Shown here in pieces: positions 43,397 to 50,516 of a stretch of DNA of 64,000 bases. The notes below the pieces were generated by a model. That model did not search any database, had not been told where the DNA came from, and saw nothing but the letters and a program-made list of their open reading frames with translations. The number at the start of each line of letters is the position of its first letter. The first letter of the stretch is position 1. The stretch is taken from positions 2,366,001-2,430,000 of the forward strand of contig CP065003.1 in assembly GCA_016700175.1 (NCBI GenBank), given 5' to 3'. The DNA is from Acidobacteriota bacterium (GTDB lineage Bacteria > Acidobacteriota > Blastocatellia > Pyrinomonadales > Pyrinomonadaceae). The translations under genes were made by a program, and so were the position numbers.

Positions 43397-44551
43397 ATGG
43401 ACCCAAAGGAACTTCCACCGCACTTCGAGAACAAACTGGACGAGATTACGTCTTCCATCCGCGACATAGTCGAGATCGAATCGCCATCGTTCGGTCCCGA
43501 CGGAATAAATGAGGTCGTCGACTGGATCGTGTCCCGGGCGAAGGAAGCGATCCCGGACATCGAGATCGAGCGGATCGCGGCGGAAGGCCGCGGTGAGCAC
43601 CTCGTGATACGGGCGTTCGGCGACCTGCCGGGCAAACCGCTCTTCATCCTCGGCCACACCGATACGGTCCATCCGACCGGAAGCAAAGAAAAGAACCCGA
43701 CACGGATAGAGGACGGCAATCTGTACGGCTGCGGCACTTTCGATATGAAGGCCAACATCGCGCTGATGCTCGAGGTATTCAAGTCGATGAAAGCGCTTGG
43801 GCTTAGGCCCGCGCGGCCGGTGACCATCCTCCTGGCCTGCGATGAAGAGGTCGGAAGCGAAACCGGGCGCCCGCTTGTCGAGAGGGAGGCCGCAAACGCT
43901 GATTACTGCTTTGTCTTCGAGCCTTCGGCCAAAGGAAGGATCAAGACCGGGCGAAAGGGCACAAGCGGCTACACATTGCGGGCGCGCGGGATCCCCGCGC
44001 ACGCGGGGCTCGATCCGGAAAAGGGAGCTTCGGCGGTCCTTGAACTTTCGAAACAGATAATCGCCGTCTCGGAGTTGAACGATCCCGAGGCGGGGACGAC
44101 CGTCACGGTCGGCACGGTCAAAGGCGGGACGACAATGAACGTTGTGCCGGAACACGCGGAATGCACTATCGACGTTCGGTTCACCTCGCTCGAGCGCGCC
44201 GAGAAGATCGAGGCCGCGCTCCGAGGGCTTTCTTCGGATGACGAAAGGGTGGAACTGATGCTCGAAGGCGAGATCAACAGACCGCCTATGGAAAGGACCG
44301 ATGCCGTCATACGGCTTTTCGAGAAAGCGAAGGGCCTTGCGGCCTCGTTCGGATACGAGATCGGAGAGACCCAGGTTGGCGGCGCTTCGGACGGAAATTT
44401 CGTCGGTGCGCTCGGCGTTCCGGTGCTTGACGGTCTGGGGATCGAAGGCGACGGAGCACACAGGCTAGATGAACACGTAGTGGTCGCTGACATTCCGAAA
44501 CGCGCCTCGCTTCTGACCCTGCTTCTTACAAACGACCTGTCGGAAGCTTGA
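43397..44551 (+). CDS. M20 family metallopeptidase (CPG2/ArgE/DapE type)
   Basis: A 384-residue cytoplasmic di-zinc hydrolase. Metal and catalytic motifs are in order: GHTDTVHP (His, catalytic Asp), CGTFDMKA (bridging Asp), CDEEVGSE (catalytic and ligand Glu), FVFEPS (Glu) and GAHRLDEHV (last His). A lid domain lies between about residues 185 and 295. It resembles carboxypeptidase G2-like peptidases more than DapE. Its stop overlaps the next gene's ATG by one base (TGATG), so the two are coupled. Confidence 0.9.
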   Translation: MDPKELPPHFENKLDEITSSIRDIVEIESPSFGPDGINEVVDWIVSRAKEAIPDIEIERIAAEGRGEHLVIRAFGDLPGKPLFILGHTDTVHPTGSKEKNPTRIEDGNLYGCGTFDMKANIALMLEVFKSMKALGLRPARPVTILLACDEEVGSETGRPLVEREAANADYCFVFEPSAKGRIKTGRKGTSGYTLRARGIPAHAGLDPEKGASAVLELSKQIIAVSELNDPEAGTTVTVGTVKGGTTMNVVPEHAECTIDVRFTSLERAEKIEAALRGLSSDDERVELMLEGEINRPPMERTDAVIRLFEKAKGLAASFGYEIGETQVGGASDGNFVGALGVPVLDGLGIEGDGAHRLDEHVVVADIPKRASLLTLLLTNDLSEA

Positions 44552-45489
44552 TGGCCGGCGCCGGAAAAAAACAGCGGGCTCCGAGGAACCGGACGCTTGC
44601 GTTGACGCACGGTGAACGGAAGCGGCTCGCGAAAGAGATCGTGCAGCCCGGACCGGAAGGAGCGGTCCGGGGCGTGCGCGACCGGATAATCCTGGGCGAC
44701 GCCAGTGATCTGCTCGCCAGGCTTCCGGAGAAGAAGTTCGACCTCCTGTTCGCGGATCCGCCCTACAACCTCGACAAGTCATTCGGAAAAAAGAAGTTCC
44801 GAAAGGTCGGTCCGGAAGAGTACGAGAAATGGCTCGACAGCTGGCTTGAACCGGCGGCGAGGCTACTGAAACCCACGGCCTCGGTCTACATATGCGGGGA
44901 CTGGCGTTCCTCGGCGGCCATCCAGAGGGCCGGATCGAAGCACTTCATCCTTCGGAACCGGATCACCTGGGAGCGCGAAAAGGGCCGCGGATCGAAGACG
45001 AACTGGAAGAATTCCTCGGAGGACATATGGTTCTTCACAGTCTCGGACGTTTACGTCTTCAATCCCGGTGACGTTATGCTAAAACGCCGGGTGATAGCTC
45101 CATACAGGGAAGACGGAAAACCAAAGGACTGGGAGGAACACGACGACGGAAGATTCCGCCTGACGCATCCTTCGAACCTCTGGACGGACATTACGGTGCC
45201 GTTCTGGTCGATGCCGGAGAACACGGACCATCCGACACAGAAGCCCGAAAAGCTGCTCGCGAAGCTGATACTCGCGAGTACCGAAAAGGGCGCGATGATC
45301 CTGGACCCCTTCCTCGGCAGCGGGACGACGGCGGCGGCGGCGAAGAAGCTGGGCCGCCATTTCACAGGGATCGAGATCGACGAGGATCACTGCCTTCTGG
45401 CGGCGAAGCGAGTGGAACTGGCCGCGAAGGATAAACGGATACAGGGATTCGAGGACGGCGTTTTCTGGGACAGGAACGCGCGGACTTGA
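44551..45489 (+). CDS. Site-specific DNA methyltransferase (beta-class, N4/N6 amino)
   Basis: A 312-residue enzyme. The catalytic motif DPPYN is near residue 70 and the AdoMet motif DPFLGSGTT near residue 252; catalytic before AdoMet is the beta-class order. HPTQKPEKLL and KLGRHFTGIEID are further family pieces. Targets of the class are adenine-N6 or cytosine-N4. No restriction gene is next to it, so it is an orphan methylase unless the partner lies elsewhere. ATG 44551 overlaps the M20 stop; the basic N-terminal 40 residues may aid DNA binding. Confidence 0.92.
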   Translation: MAGAGKKQRAPRNRTLALTHGERKRLAKEIVQPGPEGAVRGVRDRIILGDASDLLARLPEKKFDLLFADPPYNLDKSFGKKKFRKVGPEEYEKWLDSWLEPAARLLKPTASVYICGDWRSSAAIQRAGSKHFILRNRITWEREKGRGSKTNWKNSSEDIWFFTVSDVYVFNPGDVMLKRRVIAPYREDGKPKDWEEHDDGRFRLTHPSNLWTDITVPFWSMPENTDHPTQKPEKLLAKLILASTEKGAMILDPFLGSGTTAAAAKKLGRHFTGIEIDEDHCLLAAKRVELAAKDKRIQGFEDGVFWDRNART

Positions 45490-45522
45490 GGATTACGAAT
45501 TTAGACAAGGGAAGAAAAACAG

Positions 45523-47223
45523 ATGCTAAGTGACCTACAGATCGCTCAGGCGGCAACGCCGGAGCACATTTACAAGATCGCCGACCAGATGGGCCTCGGA
45601 GAGAACGATCTCGACCTTTACGGAAGCCCTTTTGTGGGAAAGATCCGTCTTGAAGCGCTCGAGAAGCTGAAAGACCGCCCCGACGCAAAATACATACTGG
45701 TCTCCGCCATCACGCCCACACCTTTGGGAGAGGGCAAGACCACGACACTGGTCGGACTCGGGCAGGCGATGAAGCACATAGGAAAGCGGTCCGTGATCGC
45801 CCTCCGTCAGCCCTCTCAGGGACCGACCTTCGGAATCAAGGGCGGTGCGGCAGGAGGCGGCTATGCGCAGGTCGTTCCGATGGAGACCTTCAATCTCCAC
45901 CTGACCGGCGACATACACGCCGTCAGCGCGGCGAACAACCTTCTTGCCGCGATGATCGACAACAAGCTGATGCGCGGCAACCCGCTCAATATCGATCCGC
46001 ACTCGATCACCTGGAAGCGCGTCGTCGATATGAACGACCGGGCCTTGAGGCGCATCGTGATCGGGCTCGGCGGCAAGTTCGAAGGCGGCGAGGTCCGCGA
46101 AACCGGATTCGATATCGCCGTCGCCTCCGAAGTGATGGCGATCCTCGCTTTGACCACTTCGCTTCAGGATATGAGAAAGCGGTTCGGCAGGATCGTGATC
46201 GGTCTGACCAACGATCGTAAGCCGGTCACGGCGGAAGACATCGGCGCCGCGGGAGCGATGACGGTGCTGATGCGCGACGCCCTCAGGCCGAACCTGATGC
46301 AGACTCTCGAGAACACGCCGGCCCTGATCCACGCGGGCCCGTTCGCAAATATCGCCCACGGCAATTCGAGCGTCCTCGCCGACATGATCGGAATAAAGGG
46401 CGGCGATTACCTGATGACCGAGGCGGGATTCGGCGCCGACATAGGAGCCGAGAAGTTCTTCAATATCAAGTGCCGCTACAGCGGACTGACGCCGAACGCG
46501 TGTGTTCTTGTAGCGACGGTGAGGGCACTGAAGGCGCACAGCGGGAAGTACAATGTCGTCGCGGGTAAGCCTCTGCCTCCGGAGATGCTCGAGAAGAATG
46601 TAGAAGATGTGGAAGCGGGCTCCTCTAACCTCCGCAAGCAGATCGAGAACATACGCCATCACGGCGTGGTCCCGGTCGTTGCGGTCAACGCGTTCGAGAC
46701 CGACCACGAGGAAGAGATCGAAGCGATCAGAAGGATCGCGGTGGAGGCGGGAGCGATCGGCGCCGCGGTAAGCCGCCACCACTCGGACGGCGGCAAGGGC
46801 GCCGTCGAGCTTGCCGAGATGGTCGTCGAGGCCGCGGACACGCCGCAGAAGTTCGACTTCCTATATGAAGCCGATTCGCCGATCACGGACAAGATCGAGA
46901 CGATCGCCACGAAGATCTACGGAGCTGAGCGCGTGACCTACACGCCCGAGGCGTCGAGGCAGATCAAGAATTACGAGGCGAACGGCTTCGGCAATCTCCC
47001 GATCTGTATGGCAAAAACGCACCTGAGTCTGAGCCACGATCCGACACGCCGCGGCGCTCCTTCGGGATTCGTCTTTCCCGTCCGCGAGGTCCGCGCGAGC
47101 GTCGGCGCAGGGTTCATTTACCCGATCTGCGGCGATATGAGAACGATGCCGGCTCTGCCTTCGGAACCGGGCGCGGAACGGATCGACATCGACGAGAACG
47201 GGAACATCGTGGGGCTGTCGTAA
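45523..47223 (+). CDS. fhs: Formate--tetrahydrofolate ligase
   Basis: A 566-residue enzyme joining formate to tetrahydrofolate with ATP to give 10-formyl-THF. It shows the family P-loop TPLGEGKTTT, RQPSQGPTFGIKGGAAGGGY and LTGDIHAVSAANNLLAAMID, plus EAGFGADIGAEKF. Length is normal. GGAAG precedes ATG 45523, 33 bp after the methyltransferase. In this neighbourhood it probably feeds one-carbon metabolism. A GAGTACT/GAGGACT heptad array starts a few bases after its stop. Confidence 0.97.
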   Translation: MLSDLQIAQAATPEHIYKIADQMGLGENDLDLYGSPFVGKIRLEALEKLKDRPDAKYILVSAITPTPLGEGKTTTLVGLGQAMKHIGKRSVIALRQPSQGPTFGIKGGAAGGGYAQVVPMETFNLHLTGDIHAVSAANNLLAAMIDNKLMRGNPLNIDPHSITWKRVVDMNDRALRRIVIGLGGKFEGGEVRETGFDIAVASEVMAILALTTSLQDMRKRFGRIVIGLTNDRKPVTAEDIGAAGAMTVLMRDALRPNLMQTLENTPALIHAGPFANIAHGNSSVLADMIGIKGGDYLMTEAGFGADIGAEKFFNIKCRYSGLTPNACVLVATVRALKAHSGKYNVVAGKPLPPEMLEKNVEDVEAGSSNLRKQIENIRHHGVVPVVAVNAFETDHEEEIEAIRRIAVEAGAIGAAVSRHHSDGGKGAVELAEMVVEAADTPQKFDFLYEADSPITDKIETIATKIYGAERVTYTPEASRQIKNYEANGFGNLPICMAKTHLSLSHDPTRRGAPSGFVFPVREVRASVGAGFIYPICGDMRTMPALPSEPGAERIDIDENGNIVGLS

Positions 47224-47651
47224 GAGAGATGAGTACTGAGGACTGAGTACTGAGTACTGAGTACTGAGGACTGAGGACTGAGGACCGAGTGGCAGTCGAA
47301 TGGCGGAAACGCGACCGTCGGGGAGCGTGCCGATCACGAGGCAGAGACAGGAGACAGGGAGTCGATTCACTCCGAAGGAGCGACGGATGGTAGCCCCGGA
47401 CAAGCCGAAGGCGCAGTCCGGGGTACGAGGCACCCCCCCCCTCTTCGCCGCTTTAGCGGCGGAACGACAAGAGACGGGAGACCGGAGACGGGAGACGGGG
47501 GAATCGATTCACTCCGAAGGAGTGACGGACGGTAGCCCCGGACAAGCCGAAGGCGCAGTCCGGGGTGCAGGGCGCCCTCAATGCTCCTTCGCCGCTTTAG
47601 CGGCGATATGACATAGGAAAGAAGCACGAATCAATTAACCCGAAAATCAAA
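47224..47651 (+). repeat. Heptad arrays and two copies of repeat D
   Basis: 47232-47288: GAGTACT and GAGGACT units of 7 bp. 47361-47432 and 47503-47577: two copies of repeat D, which reads CGATTCACTCCGAAGGAG, then GACGGA-GGTAGCCCCGGAC, then a loop and GTCCGGGGT; it folds as GCCCCGGAC...GTCCGGGG. Short GAGACGGGAGACGGG heptads and CGCCGCTTTAGCGGCG palindromes sit between and after. Inverted copies of repeat D lie at 57557 and 57900. Confidence 0.75.
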
Positions 47652-48422
47652 ATGAAGATCGCCACCTGGAACGTGAACTCGATAAACGTCCGGCTCGAAC
47701 AGCTTGAGAAATGGCTGGGCGAGAGCGGGACGGACGTGATCTGCCTGCAGGAAACCAAATGCGTCGATGAGAACTTCCCCGTTGAGGAGATCCGCGCGAT
47801 GGGCTACGAGGCCGCCTTCACAGGCGAGAAATCGTACAACGGCGTAGCGATCCTCTCGAAACATCCGATGACCGACGTCCAGAAGAACTTCCCGGGCGAC
47901 GCGGACGACGCCCCGAAGCGGATGATCGCCGCGACCGTTGATGGGATCCGCATCGTGAACACGTACATCCCGAACGGGACCGAGCTTTGGACCGACAAGT
48001 TCGATTTCAAGCTCGACTGGCTTCAGAGGCTCCGGAACTACTTCAACGAGACCTGTGGAAAGGATGAAAAGGTTCTTTTGTGCGGCGACTTCAATGTCGC
48101 GCCGGACGAGGAAGACGTCTGGAGCGTCAAGAACTGGGAGGGCAAGCTCCACTTCACGATCCCGGAGCGCGCCGCGCTCTACCACGTCAAGCTTTGGGGA
48201 TTCACGGACCTGTTCCGCCTGAAACACGGCGATCTGAAGGAGTTCTCGTGGTGGAACTACCGAATGGGCGCCTTCCCGAAGAACCAGGGGCTTCGGATCG
48301 ACCACATATGGACCTCTGAAGGCCTCGCCGCGAAATGCACCGACTGCCGGATCGACAAGGAGCCGCGCGGCTGGGAGAGGCCTTCGGACCACGCGCCGGT
48401 CGTTGCCGAGTTCGACATCTGA
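47652..48422 (+). CDS. xth: Exodeoxyribonuclease III
   Basis: A 256-residue AP endonuclease/3' exonuclease of DNA base-excision repair. Motifs in order: KIATWNVNSINVRL, CLQETKC with the metal Glu, GVAILSKHP, a central Tyr in NTYIPNG, GDFNVAP, and LRIDHIW plus a final SDHAPVVAEF with the catalytic His. Normal length. It is followed after 13 bp by the nitroreductase-type gene. Confidence 0.95.
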   Translation: MKIATWNVNSINVRLEQLEKWLGESGTDVICLQETKCVDENFPVEEIRAMGYEAAFTGEKSYNGVAILSKHPMTDVQKNFPGDADDAPKRMIAATVDGIRIVNTYIPNGTELWTDKFDFKLDWLQRLRNYFNETCGKDEKVLLCGDFNVAPDEEDVWSVKNWEGKLHFTIPERAALYHVKLWGFTDLFRLKHGDLKEFSWWNYRMGAFPKNQGLRIDHIWTSEGLAAKCTDCRIDKEPRGWERPSDHAPVVAEFDI

Positions 48423-48435
48423 ACCGCTTCAACAA

Positions 48436-49113
48436 ATGACGAAAGATTTCCCCAAGCCCGACCTGGTCCCGCTCGAGTTTCGTTACATCGGGACGGAAGC
48501 CGAACAGATCCTCCGAGCGGACGAATTCTATCGCGAGATGGACCTAAGAAGGACCGTGCGCGATTACACAGATAAAGACGTCCCGTTCGAACTGATCGAA
48601 AAGGCGATACTCGCCGCGGGTACGGCTCCCTCGGGTGCGCATATGCAGCCGTGGCGTTTCGTCGTCGTCCGTGATCCGGAAGTGAAGCGGAAGATCCGCG
48701 AGGCGGCGGAGAAGGAAGAGTACGAGAGCTACCACGGCCGCATGCCCGACCGATGGCTGAAGCGGCTCGCGCCTCTGGGCACGGATCACCGAAAGCCTTT
48801 CCTGGAGATAGCCCCGTACCTGATCGTCGTCTTCCGTATAACATCGGTCGACGACGGCGACGGCCCCGAGCCGACGTATTACTCGCAGGAATCGGTAGGG
48901 ATCGCCGTCGGGATGCTTCTCGCGGCACTTCACAAGGCGGGGCTGGCCACGCTGACGCATACGCCTAGCCCTATGAAGTTCCTCCAGGAGATACTGGGCA
49001 GGCCCAAGACGGAAGTCCCGTTCGTGCTGATCCCGGTCGGATATCCGGCGGAAGACGCGAAGGTCCCGAACCTGAAGCGGAAGAAACTTGAGGAAATAAT
49101 GGACATCATTTAA
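48436..49113 (+). CDS. Iodotyrosine deiodinase-like flavoprotein (nitroreductase superfamily)
   Basis: A 225-residue FMN enzyme. The stretch LRRTVRDYTDKDVP, GTAPSGAHMQPWRFVVV, RMPDRWLKRL, YYSQESVGIAVGMLLAAL and LIPVGYPAEDAKVPNLKRK follow mammalian IYD closely. The three active-site-lid residues that bind the halotyrosine zwitterion in IYD (Glu157, Tyr161, Lys182) line up with E95, Y99 and K120 here, with the same 4 and 21 spacing. This supports reductive dehalogenation of halotyrosines rather than general nitroreduction, but activity is inferred. ATG 48436 is used; there is no membrane anchor, unlike the vertebrate enzyme. Confidence 0.85.
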   Translation: MTKDFPKPDLVPLEFRYIGTEAEQILRADEFYREMDLRRTVRDYTDKDVPFELIEKAILAAGTAPSGAHMQPWRFVVVRDPEVKRKIREAAEKEEYESYHGRMPDRWLKRLAPLGTDHRKPFLEIAPYLIVVFRITSVDDGDGPEPTYYSQESVGIAVGMLLAALHKAGLATLTHTPSPMKFLQEILGRPKTEVPFVLIPVGYPAEDAKVPNLKRKKLEEIMDII

Positions 49114-49164
49114 CAGGGATGGAGGGGATGAAGGAGATTCGGCGTTGATCCTGCCACCGTGGTT

Positions 49165-49222
49165 TCGATCCGTGTTCCGATCTTCCCTGCGTTCTCTGCG
49201 TTCTCTGCGGTTACAATCTCTT
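49165..49222. repeat. 9-bp tandem repeat CGTTCTCTG
   Basis: CCTGCGTTCTCTGCGTTCTCTG at about 49185-49208 carries two to three copies of a 9-bp unit, ending shortly before the sigma-factor ATG at 49231. It lies where the sigma promoter or leader should be. The same type of unit is seen inverted near 62755-62990. Confidence 0.55.
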
Positions 49223-49230
49223 GACCCCCG

Positions 49231-49836
49231 ATGAAACCAGCTTCGGAACAAACCGATGACCGGTTCAGCCCGCGTGCCCTCGAGCGAGACGACGCGGCTC
49301 TCTTGAAGGCCTGCCGGAAGGGCGACGAGACCGCCTGGGACGATCTCGTGGATCGATACCAGCGACTGGTTTTTGCGATCCCTCGCCGCGCCGGGCTCCC
49401 CGAATCCGAGGCCGCCGACATCCTGCAGGAAGTCTTCCTGACACTCTTCCAGAAACTCGACGAGATCGAACAGCCTGAGAAGGTACGCTCGTGGCTGGTG
49501 ACCACCGCCAAGTTCAAGACCTGGGGCGTCGTCAGGTCCGAGAAGGGCCTCCGCGCGCCCGCGACCGAGGAAGAAATGGAACACGAGATGGCGTCGCTCG
49601 AAGACGAGAACCCTCTGATCGAGGACGCCCTCGTGACGATGGAGCAGCAGCACCTGGTCCGCACGGCGCTGAAGAAGCTTGAGGAACGCTGTCAGCAGAT
49701 CCTGTCTATGATCTACCTGACCGAGCCTTCGGCGAGCTACGCGGAAGTCGCCGACGCGATCGGAGTCGGCGCGACCAGCATAAGCCCGCTTCGGGCTCGG
49801 TGCCTGAAAAAGCTGGAGAAGATACTTGCCGGCTGA
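49231..49836 (+). CDS. ECF-type RNA polymerase sigma factor
   Basis: A 201-residue sigma70-family protein with region 2 (WDDLVDRYQRLVFAIPRRAGL, EAADILQEVFLTLFQKL, RSWLVTTAKFK) and region 4 (LEERCQQILSMIYLTEPSASYAEVADAIGV), separated by a short acidic linker. Such factors direct transcription in response to a signal, usually held by an anti-sigma protein. No membrane anti-sigma is next to it; the next gene encodes a 156-residue soluble protein, then a TPR-CHAT protease. Confidence 0.88.
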   Translation: MKPASEQTDDRFSPRALERDDAALLKACRKGDETAWDDLVDRYQRLVFAIPRRAGLPESEAADILQEVFLTLFQKLDEIEQPEKVRSWLVTTAKFKTWGVVRSEKGLRAPATEEEMEHEMASLEDENPLIEDALVTMEQQHLVRTALKKLEERCQQILSMIYLTEPSASYAEVADAIGVGATSISPLRARCLKKLEKILAG

Positions 49837-49925
49837 CGGAAGAACTTTTGCCCCGGGGTGTCTTTTCCGGGGTCGCAGCAACACTGTTCGTGTGAGAGGA
49901 AACGTCACCGGACGTGTTTGGAACA

Positions 49926-50396
49926 ATGAGCGAATCACGCGACAAAAATATCGAACGGATAATCCGCCTGATGCAGACCGATGATTCTGCAGACGCACCT
50001 TCGGAAGCGGTCAAGTGGTCGAAGAACATCTTCCGCACACGGCAGAAACAGCCTTCGGCGCTTCAGAAGATCAAGGCAGTGCTGAAGCTCGACATCGCAC
50101 CCGGACAGGCGGTCTTTGGCGAACGCTCCGGAGCCGCGGAGGCCCGCCAGATGCTGTTCGAAGCCGGCGAATTCGGGATCGACCTGAGGGTTTCGGCATC
50201 GGAACACGGTTTCGAGGTCAGGGGCCAGGTGCTCGGAGAGGGTTTTGAGAACCGGGAAGCGATCCTCGGCCAACACGCGACGCAGACCAACGATCTCGGA
50301 GAGTTCGTTTTCGAAGCCGTCGAAGCGGGAACCTACGCTTTTTCGGTCGGCAACGGCGAGGAAGAGATAGTGATCGAGGGCATAGAGATCTCCTGA
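49926..50396 (+). CDS. Small soluble protein between sigma factor and TPR-CHAT protease
   Basis: A 156-residue protein (12 bp upstream a GTG at 49914 is another possible start with AGAGGA before it). The N-terminal 50 residues are helical and charged (RDKNIERIIRLMQTDDSADAP, then KWSKNIFRTR). The C-terminal half is beta-rich (VRGQVLGEGFENREAILG, then TYAFSVGNGEEEIVIEGIEI), like a carboxypeptidase-regulatory/Ig-type domain. No transmembrane segment. The place between the sigma factor and a caspase-like protease makes it a candidate inhibitor of the sigma factor or substrate of the protease; this is inference. Confidence 0.6.
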   Translation: MSESRDKNIERIIRLMQTDDSADAPSEAVKWSKNIFRTRQKQPSALQKIKAVLKLDIAPGQAVFGERSGAAEARQMLFEAGEFGIDLRVSASEHGFEVRGQVLGEGFENREAILGQHATQTNDLGEFVFEAVEAGTYAFSVGNGEEEIVIEGIEIS

Positions 50397-50430
50397 GGGG
50401 ACCTTTGAGCGAGTGGTCGCAAGCAGGGAC

Positions 50431-50470
50431 GGGCGGAGAGGCGGCGTGCCTTTCCGCCCTTTCTTTTTTC
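50431..50470 (+). terminator. Strong rho-independent terminator after the small protein gene
   Basis: GGGCGGA (50431-50437) pairs with TCCGCCC (50453-50459), extended inward by GAGGC with GCCTT, and is followed by TTTCTTTTTT. It separates the sigma/small-protein transcript from the TPR-CHAT gene. Confidence 0.88.
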
Positions 50471-50474
50471 GTGA

Positions 50475-50504
50475 ATGACCGACGCGCCCGGCGGTTGGTA
50501 TAAT
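50475..50504 (+). promoter_or_regulatory. Housekeeping-type promoter of the TPR-CHAT gene
   Basis: ATGACC at 50475-50480 as -35 and a perfect TATAAT at 50499-50504, 18 bp apart. The start would be near 50511, only about 6 bases before ATG 50517, so the mRNA would be almost leaderless. The -10 is of sigma70 type, not ECF type. Confidence 0.65.
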
Positions 50505-50516
50505 CGGTCACCCCTT

